A stretch of 13,262 nucleotides of DNA. It comes from Pseudomonadota bacterium (lineage in GTDB: Bacteria > SAR324 > XYD2-FULL-50-16 > JAHJRI01). The notes under the pieces are model-generated. The model worked only from the letters and a program-made list of their open reading frames with translations, did not search any database and had not been told where the DNA came from. Below, piece after piece: positions 1-7,060 of the stretch. How positions within the stretch are numbered: the first letter of the stretch is position 1; each line of letters begins with the position of its first letter. The position numbers and the translations under genes are program-made. Location of the stretch: positions 1 to 13,262 of the forward strand of contig JAKSDL010000648.1 in NCBI GenBank assembly GCA_022360105.1, in the 5' to 3' direction.

Positions 1-1
1 C

Positions 2-226
2 TGGCGAGGCGGTCTCACTGGAGTAGTCCTATATGCCGCCGCCTCTCTGCAACAGGTTGGTCTGGTATACACTACTGCCGGCAAGGCAGGATTTATTACC
101 GGGTTATATGTTGTGATTGTACCAATTATCTGGATGGTTCTTGGACAAAAATCGGGCATCAACACATGGATGGGAGCTATCCTGGCAGCGATCGGTCTTT
201 ATTTTTTGAGCGTCAAGGCCGGCTGA
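2..226 (+). CDS. EamA/DMT-superfamily transporter, C-terminal fragment
   Basis: This is the 3' end of a gene whose start lies before the window; 74 codons and a TGA are visible. The translation contains two hydrophobic spans separated by short polar loops. It includes the segment QQVGLVYTTAGKAGFITGLY and then a span beginning VVIVPIIWMVLG, and it ends with a last helix (AILAAIGLYFLS) and a short basic tail. The Q-x-GL-YT-A--AGF-TGLYV-VP pattern is characteristic of EamA-domain drug/metabolite transporters, in which the second EamA repeat starts this way. It would be an inner-membrane exporter or importer of small metabolites; the substrate cannot be inferred. It runs convergently with the ketoacyl synthase gene, 72 bases away. 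Confidence 0.85.
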   Translation, partial: WRGGLTGVVLYAAASLQQVGLVYTTAGKAGFITGLYVVIVPIIWMVLGQKSGINTWMGAILAAIGLYFLSVKAG

Positions 227-247
227 CGGTCTGGTAAGTCTGTTCGA

Positions 248-275
248 CATGACTCGCTGATCCTCTTCAGCCATG
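248..275. terminator. Weak convergent hairpin
   Basis: Between the two convergent genes, GCTGA (256-260) and TCAGC (267-271) can pair around a 6-base loop. Flanking CATG copies (248-251 and 272-275) add four outer pairs with a 4-base bulge. There is no T-run on either side, so a terminator role is only a positional guess. Confidence 0.2.
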
Positions 276-298
276 CCGAAGCAACGTAACTGTGACGA

Positions 299-1354
299 CT
301 AGTATTTAAACGACATTATACCGCATTGCACGCCAGCCGCAGGTACCACGACAAATACGTTGTTACCCCGTTTTAGTTTGTCTTCTTCCTTGGCCAGGGT
401 CATTGCGATGGGAAGACTGGCTGAGCCGACATTTCCGAAATTTGGGAAAAATGCCTTTTTCGCTCCTGAAACATACATATCAGCGTCTCTGAGCATTTTT
501 TCAATCAAAGAGTCCACAATATTACCGACATTATGAAATATCAGATTGTCGTATTTGTAGCTTTTCCACTCGTCCATTTCGAAAATTTCCTGGATCAGCT
601 CCGAAGTGGCTTTTTGCCCTGCCCTGATTAAATGCTTGGAGTGTGAAAACAGGCGATATCGTTCACCAACACAATAGTTCAGCCCAATGGTGCAAGCGTT
701 GAATTTATCACTAAATAGCTTGTAAAAGAACTGGAAATGATGGGGATCATCCGCATAGGTTCCATCATCACTACCTTCGACCACAATGGCTCCGGCTCCG
801 TCTCCAATCGTCAGGGAGGCGAATTTCCACACGAGTTCACCAGGTGTTTTACAGGTGAAATCGGCCCAATCAAAAGATCGCTCGCCGGATGCCACCAGAA
901 TCTTTTGCGCTTTGCCAATTTTTATCATGGCATCAGCCAGTTCCAACGACTTGATAAAGCTTGTGCAGGCATCCTGGGTATCGATGACGTTCGCCTTGGT
1001 CGCATTCAAATTATGTTTAAGTACGTGAGCAGTTGCCGGTTCGACGAATGCCTTTGACATTCCCGTAAATATGATCAGGTCCAGCTCTTCCGGTTTAATT
1101 CCCGCATCATTCAAGGCATCGATTGACGCTTTTGTCGCAATGTCGGTGCAATACTCATCCTCTTCGCAATAGTAGCGTGTCTTGCTTCCAACTTTGTCCA
1201 GCTTGTCTTCTGCTTCTGCAACCAAAGCTTCTAATTCGTCAGGCATTAAGAAACCCTGACTTGACTTTCTTAACCGTTCAACAACCATTGCGTTATCGAT
1301 TTTGTTGGAAGGAATATACATCCCCACACCTGCGATTTTTGTACAACTACTCAT
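299..1354 (-). CDS. Beta-ketoacyl-ACP synthase III-like (FabH-family) condensing enzyme
   Basis: A complete thiolase-fold condensing enzyme of 351 residues. The KAS III triad is visible: Cys130 in DACTSF, His274 in IFHNVGN and Asn308 in FGNVGSASLP. A glycine-rich turn, TIGDGAGAIVVE, lies near residues 182-193. The family joins an acyl-CoA or acyl starter to malonyl-ACP or another acyl chain. Housekeeping FabH is about 320 residues; this protein is longer, with extra acidic sequence around residues 30-57. The His motif is HNVGN rather than the usual HQAN, so it may be a specialised condensing enzyme (fatty-acid initiation, OleA-like or secondary-metabolite type) rather than the main FabH. The ATG follows AGGAGG with only three intervening bases. 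It stands alone: no acyl carrier protein, malonyl transferase or reductase gene lies beside it. A TTACTA/TAGTAA palindrome is 35-51 bases upstream. Confidence 0.85.
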   Translation of the reverse strand: MSSCTKIAGVGMYIPSNKIDNAMVVERLRKSSQGFLMPDELEALVAEAEDKLDKVGSKTRYYCEEDEYCTDIATKASIDALNDAGIKPEELDLIIFTGMSKAFVEPATAHVLKHNLNATKANVIDTQDACTSFIKSLELADAMIKIGKAQKILVASGERSFDWADFTCKTPGELVWKFASLTIGDGAGAIVVEGSDDGTYADDPHHFQFFYKLFSDKFNACTIGLNYCVGERYRLFSHSKHLIRAGQKATSELIQEIFEMDEWKSYKYDNLIFHNVGNIVDSLIEKMLRDADMYVSGAKKAFFPNFGNVGSASLPIAMTLAKEEDKLKRGNNVFVVVPAAGVQCGIMSFKY

Positions 1355-1388
1355 AGGCCTCCTATTATTAAATACTGCTTACAGAATC

Positions 1389-1405
1389 TTACTAGGGCTT
1401 AGTAA
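1389..1405. promoter_or_regulatory. 17-bp palindrome upstream of the KAS III-like gene
   Basis: The sequence TTACTAGGGCTTAGTAA has perfect 6-base inverted arms around a 5-base centre. It sits 35-51 bases before the minus-strand ATG at 1354, where an operator would be expected. The binding protein is unknown, and no TetR/MarR/FadR-type regulator gene is in the window. Confidence 0.35.
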
Positions 1406-1558
1406 AACGCCTCACTTCAAAATCTGTTTTACAATGATGAGAAAACAATTCTGATTGAGACTGTGATCCAGAGCCTTTTGAGACCTGCATCCAATGAACT
1501 TCCCATCCGATAGTGTAGCGATGCTTCATTTATATCTTTCGATATTCTCCCATGTCAA

Positions 1559-3406
1559 TTATGACGAAATGAAGTCGTCATAGGATTTGTTAAACGTTAA
1601 TGTACTGCCAGGTTGTTCATGGGCCGAAGCACTGTTTTCTATCGATTTCCTCCCAGTCTGCAATTGATACGGTGCTTTAAACAGATTATCATCACCTGTT
1701 TGGCGTAGCTTGAAGCGTTTGGTTAACTGTTCCAGTAAACTCATTTCATTATCCATTTCCTGGCTGGCTGTGGCAGATTCTTCTGCAATCGATGCGTTGG
1801 ATTGGACTACCTGGTTCAATTGATTCAATCCCTGGTTGATTTGGGTGATTCCCAATGATTGTTCGTTACTTCCCGTTACAATATTGTTAATCATATTGGT
1901 TGAAACAGATGATCCTTCCACAATAGAGGCCAGGGACTTTGCTGTTTCGTCAGCAATAGCAGCGCCGGCTTCGATTTTCTTGATAGAATCGGTAATCATT
2001 TTATTCGTTTCCTTGGAGGCTTCTGCACTTCTTTGGGCCAAGTTCCGAACCTCTTCAGAAACCACTGCAAATCCTTTTCCATGCTCTCCCGCTCTGGCGG
2101 CTTCTACAGCGGCATTAATGGCCAGAACATTGGTTTGAAAAGCAATTTCGTCAATCGTTTTAATAATATTTGAAACATTTTCCGATGTGACATTTATTTC
2201 GCGCATGGCTTGCAGCATTTTACCCATGGAGGAGTTGCCTTCCTCAGCAAACTGTTTGGCTTCGAGACCCTTCTGATTGGCAACATTGGCATTCTCGGCA
2301 TTTGACTTGGCCTGGCCTTCTAATTCCTCCATGGAGGATGAGATTTCTTCCAGCGATGCAGCTTGTTCGTTTGATCCTTCGGAAAGGTTTTGGCTGGACA
2401 TGGAAATCTGCGATGAATTCATTTTGATTTTGCGTGTACTGACCACCACGCTGGTTAACAAGTCATTCAGGTTATCTGCCATGCGTTGCAAGGATTTTCC
2501 GAGAGTGTCATTGTCAGAGGCCAGCACCACTTCCTGGGAAAGATCCCCCTGGGCGATTTGCTCAGCCAATTGCGATTTTTCCCTTAGCGCCCAAACCATC
2601 TTCTGCAAAGCTTCTCCCAACGCATCATGATCGGATGCCAGGGTAACTTTCACATCCAGATTTCCCTTGGCTATCTCCTGTGCCAATTGAACTTTGTCGT
2701 TCAGGGAATCTATCATGTTTTGTAATACATTCTGTTTTCCGCTTTCTATGCTGCCCAGTGAATGCAATTCTATGTTGGTATTGCCCTCGGCTATTTCCTG
2801 AGTGAGTTTGAGGAGATTATTGATGAAACGGTTATGATTTTGGCGAATGGTGTCAAACACAACGGTAAAGACCATGATGACAATAATCAAACCGGCTGAG
2901 GCGCTATATTGGAACATAAACATGCTTGCAGAGGGCAGGTCCAGTTCAGAAAATTCGTAACCAATATGCACCAGGTAATAAAGAACGCTTACCCAGGCAA
3001 TCGAAGCACCTGACCAAAAGATTCCAAATTTTACACCGATCAGCAGTACACTGAGAATTGGGACGATAGCATACCAAATAGTTCCGACCGAAAGTATATT
3101 ACCAACAGTAAAATTCAAAAAAACCAGTATGGAAAAGAGAGCCAGAATAATCATGTTACCGGACAACTTCAGCATTCCGGTTAATTTGATCACAAACAGG
3201 GCAGGAATCAACAACAGAAGACCGAAGGAAAGCAGGGCAAAAACCGCAGTATACTGCTTAAGCGACAAGTACATTTGGCTGTATCCAATTACCGCAATGA
3301 TTAAGGCAATAGCAACGACAACCAGAAGTTTTCCTGTATTATAAGTACTGTCATTTTCTTTCAATTCATCGGGGATAAACCAATCAATAAAGCCTTTTAG
3401 TTTCAT
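1559..3406 (-). CDS. Methyl-accepting chemotaxis protein, six-TM sensor with tandem HAMP-like repeats
   Basis: A 615-residue chemoreceptor. It starts with a short cytoplasmic segment, then about six hydrophobic spans (roughly 26-46, 52-75, 84-102, 109-130, 132-150 and 161-187). No large periplasmic ligand-binding domain is present, so the signal is probably sensed in or at the membrane. Residues about 200-317 hold three HAMP-like units with a 39-40 residue period. Units 2 and 3 are close copies ([11 protein letters not shown] at 240 and [11 protein letters not shown] at 279, each followed by LASD-D-LG--LQ-M). The cytoplasmic signalling hairpin follows, with the highly conserved tip [20 protein letters not shown] around 419-438, flanked by Gln/Glu-rich methylation helices. 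The tail ends YDDFISS and lacks an NWETF-type CheR tether. The protein would modulate CheA through CheW, but no che genes are nearby, so it is an orphan receptor. The start is supported by GAGGAG six bases before the ATG. Confidence 0.95.
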   Translation of the reverse strand: MKLKGFIDWFIPDELKENDSTYNTGKLLVVVAIALIIAVIGYSQMYLSLKQYTAVFALLSFGLLLLIPALFVIKLTGMLKLSGNMIILALFSILVFLNFTVGNILSVGTIWYAIVPILSVLLIGVKFGIFWSGASIAWVSVLYYLVHIGYEFSELDLPSASMFMFQYSASAGLIIVIMVFTVVFDTIRQNHNRFINNLLKLTQEIAEGNTNIELHSLGSIESGKQNVLQNMIDSLNDKVQLAQEIAKGNLDVKVTLASDHDALGEALQKMVWALREKSQLAEQIAQGDLSQEVVLASDNDTLGKSLQRMADNLNDLLTSVVVSTRKIKMNSSQISMSSQNLSEGSNEQAASLEEISSSMEELEGQAKSNAENANVANQKGLEAKQFAEEGNSSMGKMLQAMREINVTSENVSNIIKTIDEIAFQTNVLAINAAVEAARAGEHGKGFAVVSEEVRNLAQRSAEASKETNKMITDSIKKIEAGAAIADETAKSLASIVEGSSVSTNMINNIVTGSNEQSLGITQINQGLNQLNQVVQSNASIAEESATASQEMDNEMSLLEQLTKRFKLRQTGDDNLFKAPYQLQTGRKSIENSASAHEQPGSTLTFNKSYDDFISS

Positions 3407-3552
3407 TTCGTTCTCCTCGGTTTCCAGGGATATGTCGTGTCTTTAATGCAGGCTAACTATTGCCCCCTTTTACTTAAAGACGTCGGTTAATCGTATTTTT
3501 GAGGTATAAACAGGACTTTCAACTGCTTCTATCTAATGAAAGCTAAAAAATC

Positions 3553-3590
3553 GAATTTCTTCTACTGTATCAGAATATTTAAAGAAATTC
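3553..3590. repeat. 9-bp inverted repeat GAATTTCTT / AAGAAATTC
   Basis: The arms at 3553-3561 and 3582-3590 are perfect complements separated by 20 bases. It lies in the shared upstream region of the divergent chemoreceptor and nitroreductase genes. It could be a regulatory dyad, but the AT-rich surroundings raise the odds of a chance match. Confidence 0.4.
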
Positions 3591-3695
3591 CTAGTATAAT
3601 TATCATTGATTTAATTTTGTGACCCAACTTTCTTCAATCACTGATCACTTATAAAAATATTTAATATGGAGAGTTCGACTTGAAAACTGTTTCCA

Positions 3696-3763
3696 GCCAC
3701 TAACACAAACGAAAAACACTAAAGACAAAAACATAGTTCGTGATTTTCGTGTAATTTCGTGGC
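3696..3763. repeat. 68-bp imperfect palindrome with TTCGTG units (REP/MITE-like)
   Basis: The right half carries three TTCGTG units about 10 bases apart (at 3737, 3746 and 3756). The left half carries the degenerate complement (GCCACTAACACAAACG, then AAAAACAC). The ends GCCAC (3696-3700) and GTGGC (3759-3763) are exact complements, as are the inner ACGAAAA/TTTTCGT blocks. A transcript would fold into a long stem around a loop of about 20 bases. I recall arrays of this type as dispersed intergenic repeats in environmental bacterial genomes, but only one copy is in this window. No target-site duplication or transposase is evident. Confidence 0.55.
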
Positions 3764-3840
3764 AAAACAAAAGTTGAGTTTGTTACTTGGATCAAAAATA
3801 AACTTAGAGGGACATTAATAAAAAAAGGAGATAAACATCG

Positions 3841-4527
3841 ATGATAAATTCCCAGGAAATCTCAATGAGTCTGGAGCAATCTATTCGTAATCGCCGTTCC
3901 GTACGCGGCTTTCTGGACAAACCGGTTCCCGAGGCAATAATCAACAGGGCCTTCGAACTGGCACAACTCTCACCTTCAAATAGCAATGTGCAACCATGGA
4001 AGGTGTTTGTCGCCTCGGGTGAAACAAGGAATAAAAAAAAAAAAAAAATGTATGAACTCATCACCGGTGGAGACCTGGGAAAACCTGATTTTGAATACCC
4101 GATGAAATTTGATGGAAGTTACCGAAAACGCCAGGTTGATTGTGCAGCGACCCTTTATAAAGAGATGGGTATAGCCAGGGAAGACCAGTTGGGGCGAATG
4201 AATGCATTGTTGAGAAATTTTGAGTTTTTCGGTGCTCCTCATATGGCATTTGTTTGCATGGAAAAAGAATTTCCACAGTCTGTTGCCGTAGATGTGGGCA
4301 TGTATGCGCAGACCTTAATGTTAGCCTTTACCGCTCTTGGTGTGAGCACCTGTCCCATGGGAGCTATGCGGAATCACCCTCAGTTGCCCAGGGAAGTATT
4401 TGAGTTTGAAGAGAATATTGGTGTATTGTTTGGGATAGCCTTTGGTTATGAAGACACCAGTGTTCCGGCCAATAAGACCAGAATGGGACGAGTCCCCTAC
4501 ACCGAGTGTGTTGAGTTCAGGAATTAG
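3841..4527 (+). CDS. Nitroreductase-family FMN oxidoreductase
   Basis: A 228-residue nitroreductase-fold protein. The N-terminal signature RNRRSVRGF (residues 17-24) contacts the FMN phosphate. SPSNSNVQPWKVFV (44-57) is the second flavin/substrate strand. VGMYAQTLMLAFTALGVSTC and the following MGAM form the central helix and FMN loop. The family uses NAD(P)H to reduce nitroaromatics, quinones or enones in the cytoplasm; the substrate here is unknown. AGGAG lies 10 bases before the ATG at 3841. An internal ATG at 3865 (MSLEQSIRNRRS) also has a weak AGGAAA site and would match the usual family N terminus, so translation may begin there. The oddity is codons 65-69: five AAA lysine codons plus the A of the next ATG make a 16-A run (4033-4048). 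One base more or less would truncate the protein, at about residue 73 or residue 90. Confidence 0.93.
   Translation: MINSQEISMSLEQSIRNRRSVRGFLDKPVPEAIINRAFELAQLSPSNSNVQPWKVFVASGETRNKKKKKMYELITGGDLGKPDFEYPMKFDGSYRKRQVDCAATLYKEMGIAREDQLGRMNALLRNFEFFGAPHMAFVCMEKEFPQSVAVDVGMYAQTLMLAFTALGVSTCPMGAMRNHPQLPREVFEFEENIGVLFGIAFGYEDTSVPANKTRMGRVPYTECVEFRN
4033..4048 (+). repeat. A16 homopolymer tract inside a coding sequence
   Basis: Sixteen consecutive A residues encode Lys65-Lys69 and the first base of Met70 of the nitroreductase. Seventeen A would give a TGA three codons after the run, and fifteen A would give a TGA about 18 codons later. The tract is therefore a potential slippage switch, but also a place where assembly errors are common. 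Confidence 0.95.
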
Positions 4528-4546
4528 TCAACAGAGGAACGGGGGA

Positions 4547-5878
4547 CTAGCCGGTTACCCATTCCTCAATTAATTGTTCTATCTGGTTGGGAATAATTCC
4601 CAGCATTACGGCCAGATCGAGTATTGTAAAACGCTCTCTCATTTGATTCGCATGGTTAACAACTTCTAAAAATTTGCTGTGCTTCAGGCTTTCATCATTA
4701 TCTCGAATATCCGAATACCGATGTGCTGCCTCGGCTTTCAACAAACAGTTTTTCAGTTTGGATGCTTCAATTAACTTTGGTTTGATAAGGGATCGCAGGT
4801 TTTCCCAATTCTTCGGCACTGACAGAAAGCTGGCGGCTTGTTTGATTTTTGGTAACTTTTTTTGGTACTCGGGCTGCACTACTTTTGCAAGAGTTCCCCA
4901 AAATCCCAGGTCGATATTTTCCGGAACTTCACAAAATTTTGGTTCTTCAATGCCCATAATTTTCTCATAGAGTGCGGCCATTAAAATAGATGCGACACCG
5001 ACCTGCCTGCCGTGAAGATCATGCTTCCTGAAATCCCTTCCTGCCAACATGTCAATTGTATGTGAAATCAGATGCTCACCACCTGATGCGGGAGACGATG
5101 TACCGGTGATCGTCATGGCAATACTTGAATAAAAGAGAGCTTCAAATAAAGCCTGATAGGCTTCCGGGTCTTTGTTTCTGATTTTTTGGGGATTGTTCAG
5201 GTAAACCGGCTCAAGATCTTTCAGCAAATCAACGGAAAACTGACAATAGTAATCATCAAAGAGAAATTGGTTCAATTTCCAGTCGGCCGAACTGACTGAT
5301 TTTGCGAGGACATCACCCAGGCCGGATGTGGTCAGTTCATGCGGTGCGTTTATGATAACTTCGGGACATGCAAAAACAGCCTGACAAGCCTGAGCATGGA
5401 ACAAGACCTTTAAACCATCAATGGTTGCTGCAACGTTTGCTGAAGCATAACCGTTCATAGAGGCAGCCGTGGCTACCACCAAGTATGGTTTTTCCCTTAA
5501 ATAGGCAACCCATTTGACCAGGTCATTTACAACACCGCTTCCGACGGCAATATAAAGATCAGCTTGAGGAGCCCGGTCCATCAACGAATCTTTGGTTAAA
5601 TCATCAGCAACAGGAGATTCACCTTGGTCATCCGGCACGATATGGATATCAACCTCGTAAGAGGCTTCATTCAACATCCTGACAACATCCCGACCCGCTA
5701 CCTCAATTGTCCTTTGATCCGCTACTACCAGTATCGAATTGTGATTTCCCAGGGAAGAGATGGTTTCATCCAAAAAACTAAGGGCATTATCGCTGAAATG
5801 CAGCCGCTTGGTTGGAACCTTATGCTGCCTGCCGCATTGACATTGAAAGATGCTACCCAGGAGTGAAGACTGGTTCAT
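4547..5878 (-). CDS. sn-glycerol-1-phosphate dehydrogenase-like protein (AraM/EgsA family)
   Basis: A 443-residue member of the iron-containing alcohol dehydrogenase/dehydroquinate synthase superfamily, of AraM/EgsA type. Visible features are the dinucleotide-binding GSGVVNDLVKW (113-123), ATAASMNGYAS (136-146), the metal ligands Asp189 (SGLGD), His269 (SGGEHLISH) and His289 (DLHGRQVG), and a C-terminal helical region. Family members reduce DHAP to sn-glycerol 1-phosphate with NAD(P)H, the backbone of archaeal-type ether lipids and of heptaprenylglyceryl lipids in Bacillus. The usual Asp of the S-x-DG motif is Asn142 here. The N terminus carries CQCGRQH (13-19), a small Cys/His cluster that might bind metal. 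The substrate is therefore probable rather than certain. The gene lies 82 bases after a HAD phosphatase on the same strand and is probably cotranscribed with it. No clear Shine-Dalgarno precedes the ATG. Confidence 0.82.
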   Translation of the reverse strand: MNQSSLLGSIFQCQCGRQHKVPTKRLHFSDNALSFLDETISSLGNHNSILVVADQRTIEVAGRDVVRMLNEASYEVDIHIVPDDQGESPVADDLTKDSLMDRAPQADLYIAVGSGVVNDLVKWVAYLREKPYLVVATAASMNGYASANVAATIDGLKVLFHAQACQAVFACPEVIINAPHELTTSGLGDVLAKSVSSADWKLNQFLFDDYYCQFSVDLLKDLEPVYLNNPQKIRNKDPEAYQALFEALFYSSIAMTITGTSSPASGGEHLISHTIDMLAGRDFRKHDLHGRQVGVASILMAALYEKIMGIEEPKFCEVPENIDLGFWGTLAKVVQPEYQKKLPKIKQAASFLSVPKNWENLRSLIKPKLIEASKLKNCLLKAEAAHRYSDIRDNDESLKHSKFLEVVNHANQMRERFTILDLAVMLGIIPNQIEQLIEEWVTG

Positions 5879-5960
5879 GGCAATATAGTAATTAATTGAG
5901 CAAACAAATCGTTAACAATCCAGTAGCCGTAGGATTATTCTAAAAAACCAAGGTCGATTC

Positions 5961-6842
5961 TTACCAGCAAAATGCGGGAATAATCATAGTTGGATACTCT
6001 TGAAACGTTGAGAAAAGATTTGAGGAAGCTGCAGTCTTTTTTGGTAGTTCTGATAACTCGGTTGCATGGATTCCTGTACCGACTAGAGCACCTGCAATAC
6101 CGAACTTATTAGCTCCCGCTATATCGGTGTTAAGGGCATCTCCTACTGCTAAAACTTTACTTTTGTCGGTAATTTGAAGGTGGTCGAAGCAAACCTGATA
6201 GGTAATTTGATGAGGTTTTCCAAAATAGATGACGGTTCCGCCCATTTCTTCGTACCTTTTGGCCAAGGCACCGGCAGCAATCCCCATTACACCATCTCTG
6301 ACTACCTGCAAATCCGGATTGGCGCAAACCATCGTCAATTGGTTGTCTAATGATTTCTGAAGAATCGGGACTTGAGGATCCACCGATGAAGGATTGCCAA
6401 ACACACCCACCGTCAATACAAAATCGGCCTCATGCGGATGAGGCACTTGCTGCAAAGCTAGCCCTTCTGTCAAGGCATAGCGTTCCGGCCCTAACAGGTA
6501 AAACTTTGTGCCCAGCTTTTTTAACTGTTTATTTTGATTGGATGAAAAGGCATTCCAGGCAAGTTCTCCCGAGGAAACAATATGGTCATACAGCTGATTA
6601 TCAATACCAAAAGCGAGAAGTTCTTTAGCAAGTACTGAAGCTCGTCTTCCCGCATTGGAAAGCAGTATGACCTGTTTATTCGCGGATCTGAAATGTTTTA
6701 AGCAATCCACCGCCCCGGGATAAGGCTTGGCACTGTCATGCAAAACCCCCCAGATATCCACCAGGAAGGCATCAAACTGGTGTGACAAGGATTCAAATCC
6801 ATCGTGATAAGCGATGGTATGATGATTAATGATCAGTTGCAT
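5961..6842 (-). CDS. HAD-superfamily class IIA phosphatase (TIGR01459-like)
   Basis: A 293-residue NagD-like HAD hydrolase. Motif I is FLVDIWGVLHD with nucleophile Asp29. Motif II is LLSNAG (Ser62, Asn63), Lys209 of GKPH is motif III, and GDALNTD (Asp235, Asp240) is motif IV. The ANPD segment (174-177) and the following GALAKRYEEMGG stretch are typical of the TIGR01459 group, with the type IIA cap between motifs II and III. The usual second Asp of the DxD motif is Trp31; I recall this as common in the subgroup. Class IIA relatives include mammalian phosphoglycolate/glycerol-3-phosphate phosphatase. With a glycerol-1-phosphate dehydrogenase homologue directly downstream, a sugar- or glycerol-phosphate substrate is a reasonable inference. 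The ATG at 6842 has no recognisable Shine-Dalgarno, and no other in-frame ATG precedes motif I. Confidence 0.88.
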   Translation of the reverse strand: MQLIINHHTIAYHDGFESLSHQFDAFLVDIWGVLHDSAKPYPGAVDCLKHFRSANKQVILLSNAGRRASVLAKELLAFGIDNQLYDHIVSSGELAWNAFSSNQNKQLKKLGTKFYLLGPERYALTEGLALQQVPHPHEADFVLTVGVFGNPSSVDPQVPILQKSLDNQLTMVCANPDLQVVRDGVMGIAAGALAKRYEEMGGTVIYFGKPHQITYQVCFDHLQITDKSKVLAVGDALNTDIAGANKFGIAGALVGTGIHATELSELPKKTAASSNLFSTFQEYPTMIIPAFCW

Positions 6843-7002
6843 AACTAATGGGAATCAGGTTCTACAAGCACATACTTTGATAGAAAGGTACTCGCTGCCC
6901 AACACAAAACCAATCGTAGCAATAAGCTTCAATGTCTGATATTAACATCCAATTTTCACATGGATACGCCTATGCAGCGCGGTAAAATTACGTGGCATTG
7001 GG

Positions 7003-7060
7003 ATTGAGCGGGACCTGCCTCATGATTATGATACGCCATGTCACAGGTCGAGCGATCAAT
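7003..7060 (-). terminator. Long imperfect hairpin directly after the PPDK stop codon
   Basis: Nested complementary blocks flank a 12-base loop: ATTGA/TCAAT (7003-7007, 7056-7060), GACCTG/CAGGTC (7012-7017, 7044-7049) and CATG/CATG (7021-7024, 7037-7040), with small symmetric internal loops. The structure abuts the PPDK stop codon. It lacks a run of U, so it may be a 3' stabilising stem or a weak or Rho-assisted terminator rather than a classical one. Confidence 0.4.

Larger units (their letters stand above)
3407..3840. other. 434-bp AT-rich intergenic region between divergent genes
   Basis: This region separates the chemoreceptor (minus strand) from the nitroreductase (plus strand) and should carry promoters for both. 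I see no credible coding sequence in it. It contains a 9-bp inverted repeat at 3553-3590, a TATAAT at 3595-3600 without a matching -35, and a 68-bp imperfect palindrome at 3696-3763. None of the candidate promoters for either gene is strong enough to annotate separately. Confidence 0.7.

Noticed and set aside
3595..3612. TATAAT and a Fur-box-like TAATTATCATT
   Set aside because: No -35 element lies at 16-19 bases, the Fur match covers only part of the consensus, and the nearest plus-strand start is about 240 bases away.
4528..4549. TAGTC/GACTA inverted repeat between the nitroreductase and G1PDH genes
   Set aside because: Five-base arms around a long loop and no T-run; not distinguishable from chance.
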